From Flavihumibacter solisilvae (lineage in GTDB: Bacteria > Bacteroidota > Bacteroidia > Chitinophagales > Chitinophagaceae), in NCBI RefSeq assembly GCF_000814475.1, contig NZ_JSVC01000001.1, forward strand, positions 372,001 to 436,000: a stretch of DNA of 64,000 nucleotides. Direction: 5' to 3'. Both the position numbers and the translations under genes were made by a program. Shown one piece after another: positions 26,065 through 35,618 of the stretch (the first letter of the stretch is position 1; each line of letters starts with the position of its first letter). The notes under the pieces were generated by a model. It ran no database searches and had not been told where the DNA came from. It worked only from the letters and a program-made list of their open reading frames with translations.

Positions 26065-26137
26065 TTAAATCTGAAAGATAAGCCGGGGGTAATCCAAAAT
26101 TTCCTGTTGCAGGTATAAAAATAAACACTTACATTTG

Positions 26138-26155
26138 GTTAGTTGTTTAACTAAC
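26138..26155 (+). promoter_or_regulatory. MarR-type operator palindrome
   Basis: GTTAGTT and AACTAAC form a perfect seven-base inverted repeat with a GTTT spacer, ending four bases before the marR start codon. Position and shape fit autorepression by the MarR protein, and through it control of the acyl-CoA dehydrogenase downstream. Confidence 0.65.
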
Positions 26156-26158
26156 TAT

Positions 26159-26599
26159 ATGCCAAACAACCAATTCAGGAAAGGAGAATTATACAGTTTT
26201 ATAACAGGTAAGGCATCAACAGCAATAGCAAGACGTTTGCAAAAAAAGTTTAACGCGGCGAGTCTCAATCTGACCATCGAACAATGGAGTGTTTTGTACC
26301 AGTTATGGAAACAGGATGGGATTAGTCAACAGGAATTATGTAATGCGACCTTCCGGGATAAACCAAGTATAACACGGTTGGTCGACAACCTCGAAAAGCT
26401 AAAGCTGGTTAAACGGGTGTCATCAAAAGAAGACAGGCGGATGAATATGATCTTTTTGACGAACGAAGCGCGGAAAATGCAGGAAGCATCGATGGTGCTT
26501 GCTGAAGAAACGCTGAATGAGGCTTTGGAGAGTGTTCCTGCCGACCAGGTTGAGATTTGTAAGCAGGTGTTACAGATAGTGTATGACAACCTGAAATAA
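26159..26599 (+). CDS. MarR-family transcriptional regulator
   Basis: 146 residues from ATG 26159; a TTG start at 26135 would overlap the operator and is rejected. Winged helix-turn-helix core: LTIEQWSVLYQLWKQDGISQ, FRDKPSITRLVDNLEKLKLV and the wing SSKEDRRMN. The recognition helix and dimer helices are complete. Such regulators next to fatty-acid genes often sense acyl-CoA or aromatic ligands. The acyl-CoA dehydrogenase starts 33 bases downstream and is probably in the same operon. Confidence 0.9.
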   Translation: MPNNQFRKGELYSFITGKASTAIARRLQKKFNAASLNLTIEQWSVLYQLWKQDGISQQELCNATFRDKPSITRLVDNLEKLKLVKRVSSKEDRRMNMIFLTNEARKMQEASMVLAEETLNEALESVPADQVEICKQVLQIVYDNLK

Positions 26600-26632
26600 G
26601 CCAATAAATTTCTGACCATATAAAAAAGAGCT

Positions 26633-28429
26633 ATGTCCAACGCAGCACAACAACAGGCAGCCGTCCTGAAAGGAGGTGAGTGGATCATCCGGGAAAGTTC
26701 ACCTTTTGACACTTTTATTCCGGAGGATTATAACGAGGAGCAACGTATGGTAAAAGATATGTGTGCCAGTTTCCTGGACACGGAGATTCTTACCAACCTG
26801 GAAAGGATAGATAAAATGGAAGCCGGTCTGATGCCGTCGTTGGTTGAAAAGGCTGGTGAACAGGGATTGCTTGGGGCGTCGATTCCCGAAGACCTGGGTG
26901 GACTTGGAAAAGACTTCATCACAGCAACCCTGGTTAATGAAGGTCTGGGAGGCGGTTTTTCTTTCTCAGTTGCAGTTGCGGCGCACACAGGAATTGGAAC
27001 ATTGCCGATCCTGTATTTTGGAACTCCGGAGCAGAAGGCTAAATATATTCCAAAGCTCGCAACCGGCGAATGGAAAGGCGCATACGGACTAACCGAGCCG
27101 AACAGTGGCAGTGATGCGCTTGGTGCGAAAACAATAGCGAAACTCAGTGAGGACGGAAAACATTACATTTTAAATGGCCAGAAGTGCTGGATAACAAACG
27201 GCGGTTTCGCCGATGTATATACGGTTTTTGCTAAAGTTGACGGCGACAAGTTCACTGCTTTCATTGTAGAACGCGGAATGGAAGGTTTTACGCAAGGTCC
27301 TGAAGAACACAAAATGGGAATTAAAGGGTCTTCCACCGTACAGCTTTATTTCCAGGATTGCAAAGTACCTGTAGAAAACTTATTGGGGGAAACGGGGCGC
27401 GGTCACGTTATAGCATTCAATATTCTTAACATAGGCAGATTGAAATTATGTGCAGCTGCACTCGGCGGCGCGAAACGGGCTTTCAATATCAGTATTGCCT
27501 ATGCGAATACCCGCGAACAATTTAAACAACCTATTGCGAATTTCGGTGCGATAAAACATAAGCTGGCAGAAATGGCAGTGCGGATCTGGGTGTGCGAAAG
27601 TGCCCTGTATCGAAGCTCAAAGTGGATCGACAACAAGGAAGCTGAACTTTTGGGTGCGGGCAAACCCTTTAACGAGGCCTTATTGGGCGCAGCTGAAGAA
27701 TACGCCATTGAATGTGCCATGCTGAAGGTTTATGGCAGTGAAATGCTCGATTTTGTAGTCGACGAGGGTGTACAGATCCACGGTGGAAACGGGTATAGTG
27801 ACGAATATCTAATTTCTAAAGCATACCGGGATAGCAGGATTAATCGCATTTATGAAGGAACAAACGAAATAAATCGCCTGTTGACAGTTGACATGGTCCT
27901 TAAACGGGCAATGAAAGGAAAGCTCGATCTGATGAATCCTGCCATGTCGGTAATGAAGGAGCTGATGAGCATTCCGGATTTTGGAAGTGGGGAAGAACTG
28001 CCATTCGATCAGGAAAAAAAGGCAATTGCCAATTTTAAGAAAGCCATCCTGATGACGGCAGGAGGTGCGGTTCAGCAACTGATGGCGAAGATCGAAGGCG
28101 AACAGGAAATATTGATGAATGTGGCAGATATGGCTATCGAGACATTTAATGCAGAAAGTGCGTTGTTACGGGTGATGAAACTGGTTGACCAGCGTGGCGA
28201 AGCGGCCTGCCAGATGGAACTGGATATCACCCGGACTTATCTGTATGACGCAGCAGACCGCATCAACAAGTTCGGCAAGGATGCAATTAATTCTTTTGCC
28301 CGTGGTGATGAGCAACGGATGATGCTGCTGGGCCTTAAACGGTTTACCAAACAGGCTCCCTTCAACAGCCGGGATGCGCGCCGTCGTATAGCCGAAAAAA
28401 TCATTTCCGATAATAAGTTTCCGCTTTAG
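26633..28429 (+). CDS. Acyl-CoA dehydrogenase (long form)
   Basis: 598 residues, longer than the 380-residue core because of a C-terminal extension like that of very-long-chain enzymes. Seen: FAD-binding YGLTEPNSGSDALGAKT (about 142-158), CWITNGG, the conserved Arg/Gln segment REQFKQPIANFGAIKHKLA, and YEGTNEINRLL (about 408) near the FAD end of the core. Residues about 430-598 are the extra helical domain. It catalyses FAD-dependent alpha,beta-desaturation of acyl-CoA in beta-oxidation. A strong terminator follows. Confidence 0.94.
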   Translation: MSNAAQQQAAVLKGGEWIIRESSPFDTFIPEDYNEEQRMVKDMCASFLDTEILTNLERIDKMEAGLMPSLVEKAGEQGLLGASIPEDLGGLGKDFITATLVNEGLGGGFSFSVAVAAHTGIGTLPILYFGTPEQKAKYIPKLATGEWKGAYGLTEPNSGSDALGAKTIAKLSEDGKHYILNGQKCWITNGGFADVYTVFAKVDGDKFTAFIVERGMEGFTQGPEEHKMGIKGSSTVQLYFQDCKVPVENLLGETGRGHVIAFNILNIGRLKLCAAALGGAKRAFNISIAYANTREQFKQPIANFGAIKHKLAEMAVRIWVCESALYRSSKWIDNKEAELLGAGKPFNEALLGAAEEYAIECAMLKVYGSEMLDFVVDEGVQIHGGNGYSDEYLISKAYRDSRINRIYEGTNEINRLLTVDMVLKRAMKGKLDLMNPAMSVMKELMSIPDFGSGEELPFDQEKKAIANFKKAILMTAGGAVQQLMAKIEGEQEILMNVADMAIETFNAESALLRVMKLVDQRGEAACQMELDITRTYLYDAADRINKFGKDAINSFARGDEQRMMLLGLKRFTKQAPFNSRDARRRIAEKIISDNKFPL

Positions 28430-28446
28430 TAGTTTAGTTACAACCG

Positions 28447-28479
28447 AAATCCCGGCGTTAGGCCGGGATTTTTTTTATT
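28447..28479 (+). terminator. Intrinsic terminator after acyl-CoA dehydrogenase
   Basis: AAATCCCGGC (28447-28456) and GCCGGGATTT (28462-28471) pair around GTTAG, followed by a run of T. Confidence 0.9.
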
Positions 28480-28516
28480 TGATTTTTTCGTAGCTTTTAG
28501 GTCCTAAAGCAACAAA

Positions 28517-28933
28517 ATGGAGATCCAAACACGTCGGGAATTCATTTCCGAAACTGGTAAGGCAACTGTAATGGGTGGACTGGGAGCATTTTCTTCAGCA
28601 ACCTGGGAGAACCAGCTTCACCACAAATTTATCCACCATGTATACTTCTGGCTGAAACGGCCCGAAAATGAGGAGGATCGCGGGAAACTCCTCCAGGGTC
28701 TTCGAAAGCTGTCTGAAGTCAAAACCATCCGCATGTCGCACATCGGCGTTCCGGCGCCCACAAAGAGGGATGTAATTGACACATCCTATGCTGTATCCTG
28801 GCTCCTGGTATTCGACAACCCTGCGGACCAGGAAAGCTACCAGAAGGATCCGGTTCATCTCAAATTCATTGAAGAATGCAGTTCTCTATGGGAGAAGGTC
28901 ATAGTTTACGACTCGATTGAGCCTGGCAGTTAG
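28517..28933 (+). CDS. Dabb-family (stress-responsive A/B barrel) protein with Tat-like leader
   Basis: 138 residues. The N-terminus has a twin-arginine leader, TRREFISETG (RR at 6-7), with a weakly hydrophobic stretch to about 28, so export is likely though the h-region is short. The body is a ferredoxin-like dimeric barrel: HHKFIHHVYFWLK (about 34-46), VSWLLVFDNPADQESYQKD (about 93-111), HLKFIEE. Dabb proteins include small-molecule cyclases and stress proteins; activity here is unknown. Confidence 0.8.
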   Translation: MEIQTRREFISETGKATVMGGLGAFSSATWENQLHHKFIHHVYFWLKRPENEEDRGKLLQGLRKLSEVKTIRMSHIGVPAPTKRDVIDTSYAVSWLLVFDNPADQESYQKDPVHLKFIEECSSLWEKVIVYDSIEPGS

Positions 28934-28940
28934 CCTGGCA

Positions 28941-30122
28941 TCATAGCACCACAAATTGCCTGCTTTCCCCGTCATGTGTTCCGTTAACCCGAAACACATA
29001 GACTCCCTTTTTCAGATTCTGGTGGTTAATAGTATAATTTATTCCTGCTGAATTGCCCTTTTGCATGACTACACCGGCCATGTTGTAAACTATCACCGAC
29101 CTGATCTGCACGTCAGGAAAGAGTAGTTCGGTACTTCCGGCCTGCTGCAACACCCTTGTTTCAGAAAGGCGCTGGTTTACCCTGATCGCTGCTGAATAGA
29201 TGAGTTTGTTGTTGATATCAACGGCTTTGATCCTGTACCACGCGTTCGATAAAGGCCTTGTATCGTAGAATGTGTAATTGCCGGTTTGTCTTTCTTCGCT
29301 TACCTGAACGGTTCCAATGGAGCTGTATGACTGCCCGTCTTCAGAACGTTGCACCTCGAAGTATTTTCCCTCATTGTTATCATCCGTCTTCCATGTCAGC
29401 TTGTTTCGCTTATTGCTCTCAGCTGTTCCTTTGAAAGCTGTGAAACCCAATGGCAGCGTGGAGAAAGCCGAATAGTTTCCCCAGGTAAACTCCAGGATAT
29501 TGGCGTCCTGGCCATTGTTGAATGTACCGCTTAGACGCATCGTTCCGGTAATCGTAAAGCTGTTCGAAAAATTTACATCAAGGTGATAGAAATAGAAGTC
29601 TTTTTTTACTGAGCCCTGGTAGGTACCTCCCATAGGAGATCCATTTAATGTCAGGTTCTCAATCGTAACCTGGCCGTTATCGCCATTATTGTGATTGAGC
29701 TTGTAATGCATTTGCATATAATTGATCTTGTTGTTGTACCCCGCTTTAACGGTGCCAACAAAAGTCATAATGTTATTAATCGTAGAAGTCTGAGTAGATA
29801 CCGTTGTACCTGATCCGTTAACGGTTCTGGTAGTATTTGTGAACGTTCCGGCTATACGATCATATGAGATCACAAAATCTATGCGGGGCAGGTAGGCAAA
29901 TGTTACCTGCTGACGGTTTGTTACAACAGTAAGGTCAGGAGTCCCGATGTACATAAATGCGCCAGAGCCACTAGTTCTAAGAGCGCGATACCTGACAGAA
30001 AGGACCGGGGTAATTTCAGCGACGGGTAATTCGCCGGCGGCCAGTTGGGCTTGTGTAGTTTCAAAAAAGGTGGTAGCAGCTACCAGTGCAAACAAAATGC
30101 ATTTCAGAGTAAACCTGTTCAT
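28941..30122 (-). CDS. Secreted protein with T9SS C-terminal sorting domain
   Basis: 393 residues. Signal peptide 1-25 ends in TQAQ. Beta-rich central region, then a fibronectin-like domain (FTAFKGTAESNKRNKLTW at about 228-245, ADGQSYSSIGT-like turn) and a C-terminal type A sorting segment (about 315-393) with LKKGVYVFRVNG and FVVL at the end. Such proteins are carried across the outer membrane by the type IX secretion system and attached to the surface. No catalytic motif; possibly structural or adhesive. Confidence 0.8.
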   Translation of the reverse strand: MNRFTLKCILFALVAATTFFETTQAQLAAGELPVAEITPVLSVRYRALRTSGSGAFMYIGTPDLTVVTNRQQVTFAYLPRIDFVISYDRIAGTFTNTTRTVNGSGTTVSTQTSTINNIMTFVGTVKAGYNNKINYMQMHYKLNHNNGDNGQVTIENLTLNGSPMGGTYQGSVKKDFYFYHLDVNFSNSFTITGTMRLSGTFNNGQDANILEFTWGNYSAFSTLPLGFTAFKGTAESNKRNKLTWKTDDNNEGKYFEVQRSEDGQSYSSIGTVQVSEERQTGNYTFYDTRPLSNAWYRIKAVDINNKLIYSAAIRVNQRLSETRVLQQAGSTELLFPDVQIRSVIVYNMAGVVMQKGNSAGINYTINHQNLKKGVYVFRVNGTHDGESRQFVVL

Positions 30123-30336
30123 GAGGGTAGAATTAAATGTTACAGGTTCTTCAACAGGTCGAGGATAGTAGCGCTTCTAAAGGATTGTTGGAAAGATCAA
30201 TTAATGGAAAAGGGGCAGTTTTCGGAGGAATTTTGGAGTCGTGCGGGTTCTAAGAGTAAATATATATCCGGCTTTTGAAAACGCTAAGTGTTTGCCCCTA
30301 GTTTTCGATAAATGGAAGCATTATTTCGACCAATAG

Positions 30337-30363
30337 AAAAAGTCCGCAGTAAAAATGCGGACT
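30337..30363 (-). terminator. Intrinsic terminator of the gnd-zwf-pgl operon
   Basis: On the minus strand AGTCCGCA (30363-30356) and TGCGGACT (30348-30341) pair around a seven-base loop, followed by TTTT. It lies 32 bases after the pgl stop. Confidence 0.87.
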
Positions 30364-30394
30364 GTACAGTATTTTCTGAAGCTGTAAGAAGAGG

Positions 30395-31135
30395 CTATTT
30401 TGGAAGCAGGCTTGCGGCTGCGGTGTCTATTATCCAGTGGGTTTCACCGTTTTCCGGCTGAATAGTCTGGGCAGGGTAGAGATTGATATTCGTCGGACCG
30501 TTAAGTACGTGTTGCAAGGCGTTTGCTTTTCCTTTGCCCGTTGTCAGGAAAAGGACGCAGGCAGACCTGTTAGCGATTGATTTGGTCAGAGTAATCCTGA
30601 ACATATCCTGTTGTTCCAGGAAGAATGAGGTGCACCATTTACGCGTTTCATGTACAACTTCGGTTCCTGGAAACAGTGAGAGTGTGTGTCCATCGTCTCC
30701 CATCCCCAGCAACAGCAGGTCAAAGCTGTTTTCACTCTTACCGAAATACCTGTGAAGAATTGAATCATACTGTAATGCAGATTCGCCTGGATCAGGTAAA
30801 TCGGTTTTCATTATATGCACCTGCTCATCAGGAACACTGACATAATTGAGAAGCGTATCATAAGCCATACGGGCATTATTGCGCTCATCATCCAGCGGTA
30901 CATATCGTTCGTCTCCCCAGAAAATGTGAAGCCGATCCCAATCGATCTGGTCTTTATACGGCGGATGACTAAGCAGGTAGTGAAGCCTCCTGGGTGTGCT
31001 GCCACCTGAAAGGGCGATAGTGAATCGTTCCTGCTTTTCCAGTGTTTTTACGATCCGTTCCGTAATAAATGCAGCCGCAGCCACTGCTACTGCTTCGGCA
31101 TCGGGCTGGATATGTATTTCTGGTGTATTGGACAT
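30395..31135 (-). CDS. pgl: 6-phosphogluconolactonase
   Basis: 246 residues. NagB/Pgl fold: FTIALSGGSTPRRLHYLL (about 38-55), IFWGDERYVPLDDERNN (about 71-87) and LLLLGMGDDGHTLSLFPG (about 142-159), the sugar-phosphate and catalytic segments of the DevB/Pgl type. It hydrolyses 6-phosphogluconolactone, the second step of the oxidative pentose phosphate path. Starts five bases after zwf, so it is in the same operon, and is followed by a terminator. Confidence 0.94.
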   Translation of the reverse strand: MSNTPEIHIQPDAEAVAVAAAAFITERIVKTLEKQERFTIALSGGSTPRRLHYLLSHPPYKDQIDWDRLHIFWGDERYVPLDDERNNARMAYDTLLNYVSVPDEQVHIMKTDLPDPGESALQYDSILHRYFGKSENSFDLLLLGMGDDGHTLSLFPGTEVVHETRKWCTSFFLEQQDMFRITLTKSIANRSACVLFLTTGKGKANALQHVLNGPTNINLYPAQTIQPENGETHWIIDTAAASLLPK

Positions 31136-31140
31136 ACAGT

Positions 31141-32661
31141 TTAATTTTCCTGGTGAGGTGCAGGCAGGGTCACCCAGTTCCTGCCGTCACGTGCAATAAG
31201 TGCTTCAGCGTCTTCCGGTCCCCAGGAACCCGGTGCGTAATTCGGGAAATCAACCGGTTCTCGTTGTTGCCAGGCTTCAAGGATCGGCATGATCACTTTC
31301 CATGCTGCCGCTACCTGGTCTTCCCGCATGAACAGGGTTGCATTCCCTTCCATTACGTCCAGCAAAAGTGTTTCATATGCCTCTGGCTCCTGTTCAATAT
31401 AAGCATCTTTATAACTGAAGATCATATCAACAGGACTTAGTGCAACGCCTTGTCCAGGTCGTTTAGCCTGGAAACGAAGTCGTATGTCCATTTCCGGCGC
31501 GATGCTGATAGTCAGACGATTTGGTCGCCAGGTTTCCGCAGCCTCAGGAGGGAATGCAAAATTTGGAGCTGTTTTGAACTGGATGGTAATGATCGTTTCC
31601 TTATCACTCATTCTTTTACCTGTGCGAACATAAAATGGAACGTCCTGCCAGCGCCAGTTATCTATATAGAACTTAACGGCAGCAAACGTATCTACCGGTG
31701 ATCCTTTGTCTACATTCTTTTCCTGCCTGTATCCGGCTACTTCCTTCGCTTTCATCCAACCCTGGCTGTATTGTCCACGCACTGCATTGTGGTGTACATC
31801 CTCTTTCCGCAGTTTACGGATAGCGTGCAGTACATCTACCTTTTTGTTCCGGATCTCATCGGCGTCAAAACTTACCGGGGCTTCCATGGCTATCATACAA
31901 AGCAACTGGAGTATGTGGTTCTGCACCATGTCGCGTAGCGCACCGGAGCTTTCATAAAAATCCCCCCTGCCTTCAACCCCGACAGTTTCAGCAGCTGTAA
32001 TCTGGATGTGATCGATATAATTGCGGTTCCAAATTGGCTCAAACAATGCATTGGCGAACCGAAGGGCGAGAATGTTCTGAACTGTTTCTTTTCCCAGGTA
32101 ATGATCGATCCGGTAAATCTGCTTTTCATCAAACATACTTGCGAGCAGCTTATTCAGCTCCAGTGCACTTTCGAGATTGTGCCCAAATGGTTTTTCCACT
32201 ACAACCCGAGTGCATTTTGTGTCAGCGCAAATATTCAATGGGCCAAGTTTACTCACGATACCGGCAACGAGCTGGGGTGCCACCGCCAGGTAGAAAATAA
32301 CATTGGGGTGTTCGCCGTACTCAGCCTCTTTCTGCTTGACAATTTCTGCAATCTTTTCATATTCTGCTTCATTCTCTGCATCCATCTGCAGGTAAGAAAC
32401 ATATTTTGAAAAAGTGTCCCAGCGGCCAGGCTGATCATCCTTCCTGCGGCTGAATTCGCCAATACCCTTATACAGATGCTGCCGGTAACTCACATTGTCA
32501 TAAGGTCTCCGACCTATTCCGACAATGTCGAATTTTTCGGGCATCCAGTTATCTATAAAGAGATTATATAATGCAGGTGATAATTTCCGGTGATTCAGGT
32601 CCCCGCTTCCGCCAAAAATAAAAATCAGTGAAGATGGTGGTCTTTTATGGTTGGTTGACAT
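31141..32661 (-). CDS. zwf: Glucose-6-phosphate 1-dehydrogenase
   Basis: 506 residues. Rossmann start IFGGSGDLNHRKLSPALY (about 14-31), the substrate and catalytic motif RIDHYLGKETVQN (about 185-197), and EKPFGHNLESA (about 155). It oxidises glucose 6-phosphate with NADP, making NADPH for biosynthesis. Middle gene of gnd-zwf-pgl, the complete oxidative branch in one direction. Confidence 0.96.
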   Translation of the reverse strand: MSTNHKRPPSSLIFIFGGSGDLNHRKLSPALYNLFIDNWMPEKFDIVGIGRRPYDNVSYRQHLYKGIGEFSRRKDDQPGRWDTFSKYVSYLQMDAENEAEYEKIAEIVKQKEAEYGEHPNVIFYLAVAPQLVAGIVSKLGPLNICADTKCTRVVVEKPFGHNLESALELNKLLASMFDEKQIYRIDHYLGKETVQNILALRFANALFEPIWNRNYIDHIQITAAETVGVEGRGDFYESSGALRDMVQNHILQLLCMIAMEAPVSFDADEIRNKKVDVLHAIRKLRKEDVHHNAVRGQYSQGWMKAKEVAGYRQEKNVDKGSPVDTFAAVKFYIDNWRWQDVPFYVRTGKRMSDKETIITIQFKTAPNFAFPPEAAETWRPNRLTISIAPEMDIRLRFQAKRPGQGVALSPVDMIFSYKDAYIEQEPEAYETLLLDVMEGNATLFMREDQVAAAWKVIMPILEAWQQREPVDFPNYAPGSWGPEDAEALIARDGRNWVTLPAPHQEN

Positions 32662-32700
32662 AAGAAGTTTAACGTTTGAAGGTTTGATTGGGTTGAAAGA

Positions 32701-34122
32701 TCAGACCCACTGCGTATGAAATTTCCCTGTTTTATCAATTCTTTCGTAGGTATGTGCGCCGAAATAATCCCGCTGTGCCTGCAGCAGGTTTAAGGGTAGC
32801 CTGCCTGTGGAATAAGCATCAAAATAGGTCAGTGCATTCATAAGTCCACCGGCCGGAAAGCCATTCGTTGCCGCAAGTGCTGCAACCTTCCGGAGAGATC
32901 CGATATTATCCTTAACCAGGGATGCGATGGTTTCATCGAGTAACAGGTTCGACGTTTGTGGATTATGCTTATAAGCGGAATAAAATGTTTCCAGCAGGGT
33001 AGACCTGATGATACATCCCCCTCTCCAGACTTTAACAGCATTGTGCAGCGGAATTTCCATTTCCAGTTCCTGTGATGCGGTGTACAGCATGGCCATGCCC
33101 TGAACATAACTGAGAATTATTGCCGTATATAGTGCCTTGCGCGTATCAGTGGTCAGCGAGTTAACTTCACTGGCAAACGGCGCCTGGCTGAATGACCTTG
33201 AGCCATAAAGATGCTCCGCCTTCTCCCGCTCCTGCTTCAATGCTGATAGATTTCGCATGGTAACAGCCATGTCTATGGTTGGAATCGCCACTCCCATATC
33301 CATTGCGATCTGGCTTGTCCACTTTCCTGTCCCTTTGGAGCCGGCTTTGTCAAGTATACTATCAACAAGGAATCCGTTGCCGATATCATCCTTCTGCCTG
33401 AAGATGTCAGCTGTAATTTCGATCAGGTAAGATTTCAGCTCTGCCTCATTCCATGAAGCAAATATTTTGTGAAGTTCGTCATTATTCAGGCCGCCGCCAC
33501 GATGCAGCAGGTCATAGACCTCACAGATCAATTGCATGATCGCGTACTCGATACCATTATGTACCATCTTCACGAAATGCCCGGCAGCGCCCTTACCCAT
33601 ATAGTCTACACAGGGGTCGCCATTTACTTTCGCAGCAATTGATTCAAGAATCGGGCGAAGGTGTTCCCAGGCTGTCTTATCACCTCCGGGCATCATACTT
33701 GGACCTGTCCTGGCTCCTTCTTCGCCGCCGGAAACGCCGATGCCAATAAACTGGATTCCTTTCGGTTGCAGGTACTGGTACCTGCGGAGAGTATCTGTGT
33801 AATAAGTATTTCCGCCGTCAATAATGATGTCCCCTTTATCAATTAGTGGAAGCAGGCTTTCAATTACGTCGTCCACAGGCTTTCCTGCCGGAACGAGGAT
33901 CATTATACGACGCGGTGTGGAAAGTTGATGTACCATTTCCTCAAGGGTATTCACACCCTTCACTGTAGTACCTGCAGTAGCCGCAGTTTCAAATGAGGAA
34001 GTTTTCTGTGGATCCTTATCAAATCCGATTGCCTTAAAGCCATGATCGGCAACGTTGAGTAGTAGGTTGCGACCCATTACGCCAAGGCCCACCATGCCAA
34101 AATCATACAGTTGATTGTCCAT
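32701..34122 (-). CDS. gnd: 6-phosphogluconate dehydrogenase, decarboxylating
   Basis: 473 residues from ATG 34122 (an upstream TTG is less likely). N-terminal Rossmann loop GLGVMGRNLLLN, the signature IGIGVSGGEEGARTGPSMMPGG (split around residues 121-142), catalytic Lys and Asn in HFVKMVHNGIEYAIMQ (about 180-195) and the C-terminal AQRDYFGAHTYER. It yields ribulose 5-phosphate, CO2 and NADPH. First gene of the operon; zwf begins 39 bases after it. Confidence 0.96.
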   Translation of the reverse strand: MDNQLYDFGMVGLGVMGRNLLLNVADHGFKAIGFDKDPQKTSSFETAATAGTTVKGVNTLEEMVHQLSTPRRIMILVPAGKPVDDVIESLLPLIDKGDIIIDGGNTYYTDTLRRYQYLQPKGIQFIGIGVSGGEEGARTGPSMMPGGDKTAWEHLRPILESIAAKVNGDPCVDYMGKGAAGHFVKMVHNGIEYAIMQLICEVYDLLHRGGGLNNDELHKIFASWNEAELKSYLIEITADIFRQKDDIGNGFLVDSILDKAGSKGTGKWTSQIAMDMGVAIPTIDMAVTMRNLSALKQEREKAEHLYGSRSFSQAPFASEVNSLTTDTRKALYTAIILSYVQGMAMLYTASQELEMEIPLHNAVKVWRGGCIIRSTLLETFYSAYKHNPQTSNLLLDETIASLVKDNIGSLRKVAALAATNGFPAGGLMNALTYFDAYSTGRLPLNLLQAQRDYFGAHTYERIDKTGKFHTQWV

Positions 34123-34204
34123 TGCAGTTGGTTGGGTAGGCGGCAAAGGTAGGAGAATTTAACAGAAGGGCTATTTTCGCACCTTAATTCAGCAAACACA
34201 TTTT

Positions 34205-35434
34205 ATGGCAGGCAACAGGAAGGCGGCGCTGGGATTCATCCTGGTTACTTTATTGATCGATGTTACAGGACTTGGTATAATCATCCCGGTCATTCCTGAA
34301 TTGATTGCAGGACTCATCCATGGAAACAACAGTGAGGCTTCGAAATACGGAGGATGGCTGACTTTTGCCTATGCCATTATGCAATTCCTTTTTGCCCCGG
34401 TATTGGGCAACCTTAGCGACCGCTACGGAAGACGACCTGTATTATTACTGAGTTTGCTCGGATTCGGACTTGATTACCTGGTCGTGGGTTTTGCACCAAC
34501 CATCTGGTGGCTGTTTGCCGGTCGGATCATAGCCGGAATATTCGGAGCCAGTTTTACCACAGCAACAGCATATATCGCCGACATCAGCACACCTGAGAAC
34601 AGGGCTCAGAATTTCGGAATGATCGGTGCTGCCTTTGGGATGGGATTCATTATCGGCCCGGTACTCGGCGGGTTGCTGGGAAGCTTTGGAGCAAGGGTTC
34701 CGTTTTTTGCGGCTGCTGCATTAAGCCTTTTGAATGCCCTATATGGCTATTTCGTTCTTCCGGAGTCCCTGCCTGCAGAGAACAGGAGAAAATTTGAATG
34801 GAAAAGGGCAAATCCGCTTGGTTCATTCAGACATCTAAGAAAACATCCTGCTGTTTCCGGCCTGGTGGCTTCGCTGGTGCTGATTTATATCTCCGCACAC
34901 GCAGTGCAGAGCACGTGGACCTTCTACAACATTGAAAAGTTTGGATGGAGTAAGCAACTGATCGGTTATTCGCTTGGGTTTGTAGGCCTGATGATCGCGC
35001 TGGTACAGGGAGGATTGATCCGCATTGTCATTCCAAGGTGGGGAAATGAAAAAAGTGTTTACACCGGGCTGTTATTTTACAGCGTAGGATTTTTATTATA
35101 TGGCTTCGCTACAGCCAGCTGGATGATGTTTGCATTTACAGTGATTTACTGCATGGGCGGAATAACCGGCCCCGCGTTGCAGGGAATAATATCATCCGCA
35201 GTACCGCCAAATGAACAGGGTGAATTGCAGGGCGCTTTAACAAGCCTGATGAGTGCAACTTCCATAATCGGTCCCCCTGTCATGACCAATTTGTTCGCCG
35301 TGTTTACACGCCCAGGAGCTGCTGTGTATTTTCCCGGTGCGCCTTTCCTGATGGCAGCGTTATTGGTTATGCTGAGTTCGCTGCTTGCCTACAGATCGTT
35401 GAAGCACGCCCCGGGCTTCCTTCACAAACGATAA
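34205..35434 (+). CDS. Major facilitator transporter, TetA-like
   Basis: 409 residues, twelve predicted helices. The MFS loop motif is [14 protein letters not shown] (about 74-87), and the fifth-helix antiporter motif is seen in [19 protein letters not shown] (about 143-161). This arrangement marks the drug:proton antiporter group related to TetA. Actual substrate cannot be told, and resistance should not be assumed from similarity. Divergent from gnd; 82 bases between them hold both promoters. Confidence 0.88.
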   Translation: MAGNRKAALGFILVTLLIDVTGLGIIIPVIPELIAGLIHGNNSEASKYGGWLTFAYAIMQFLFAPVLGNLSDRYGRRPVLLLSLLGFGLDYLVVGFAPTIWWLFAGRIIAGIFGASFTTATAYIADISTPENRAQNFGMIGAAFGMGFIIGPVLGGLLGSFGARVPFFAAAALSLLNALYGYFVLPESLPAENRRKFEWKRANPLGSFRHLRKHPAVSGLVASLVLIYISAHAVQSTWTFYNIEKFGWSKQLIGYSLGFVGLMIALVQGGLIRIVIPRWGNEKSVYTGLLFYSVGFLLYGFATASWMMFAFTVIYCMGGITGPALQGIISSAVPPNEQGELQGALTSLMSATSIIGPPVMTNLFAVFTRPGAAVYFPGAPFLMAALLVMLSSLLAYRSLKHAPGFLHKR

Positions 35435-35465
35435 CAGTTTTTTAAGGACGGAAATCTTCAAATTG

Positions 35466-35496
35466 TTTGCGACTGACTAATAAGGTTGTATATTTG
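35466..35496 (+). promoter_or_regulatory. Bacteroidota-type promoter for the RRM protein gene
   Basis: TTTG at 35466-35469 and TATATTTG at 35489-35496 are separated by exactly 19 bases, the full consensus. Transcription from about 35503 would give a leader of about 115 bases before the start codon. Confidence 0.8.
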
Positions 35497-35618
35497 CGCC
35501 GTTAACTGAGTTAATGATCCCGGCATTGGATCGAATTATACTGCTACGCATTTTCTGCTACTGATAATCTCCGCCCGTATCGTACCGCTCATTATTTATT
35601 ATTTTTTTTATTTCTAGT

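Noticed and set aside
34205-35434. Calling the MFS protein a tetracycline resistance gene
   Set aside because: Only family-level motifs are seen; many related transporters have other substrates and there is no mobile context.
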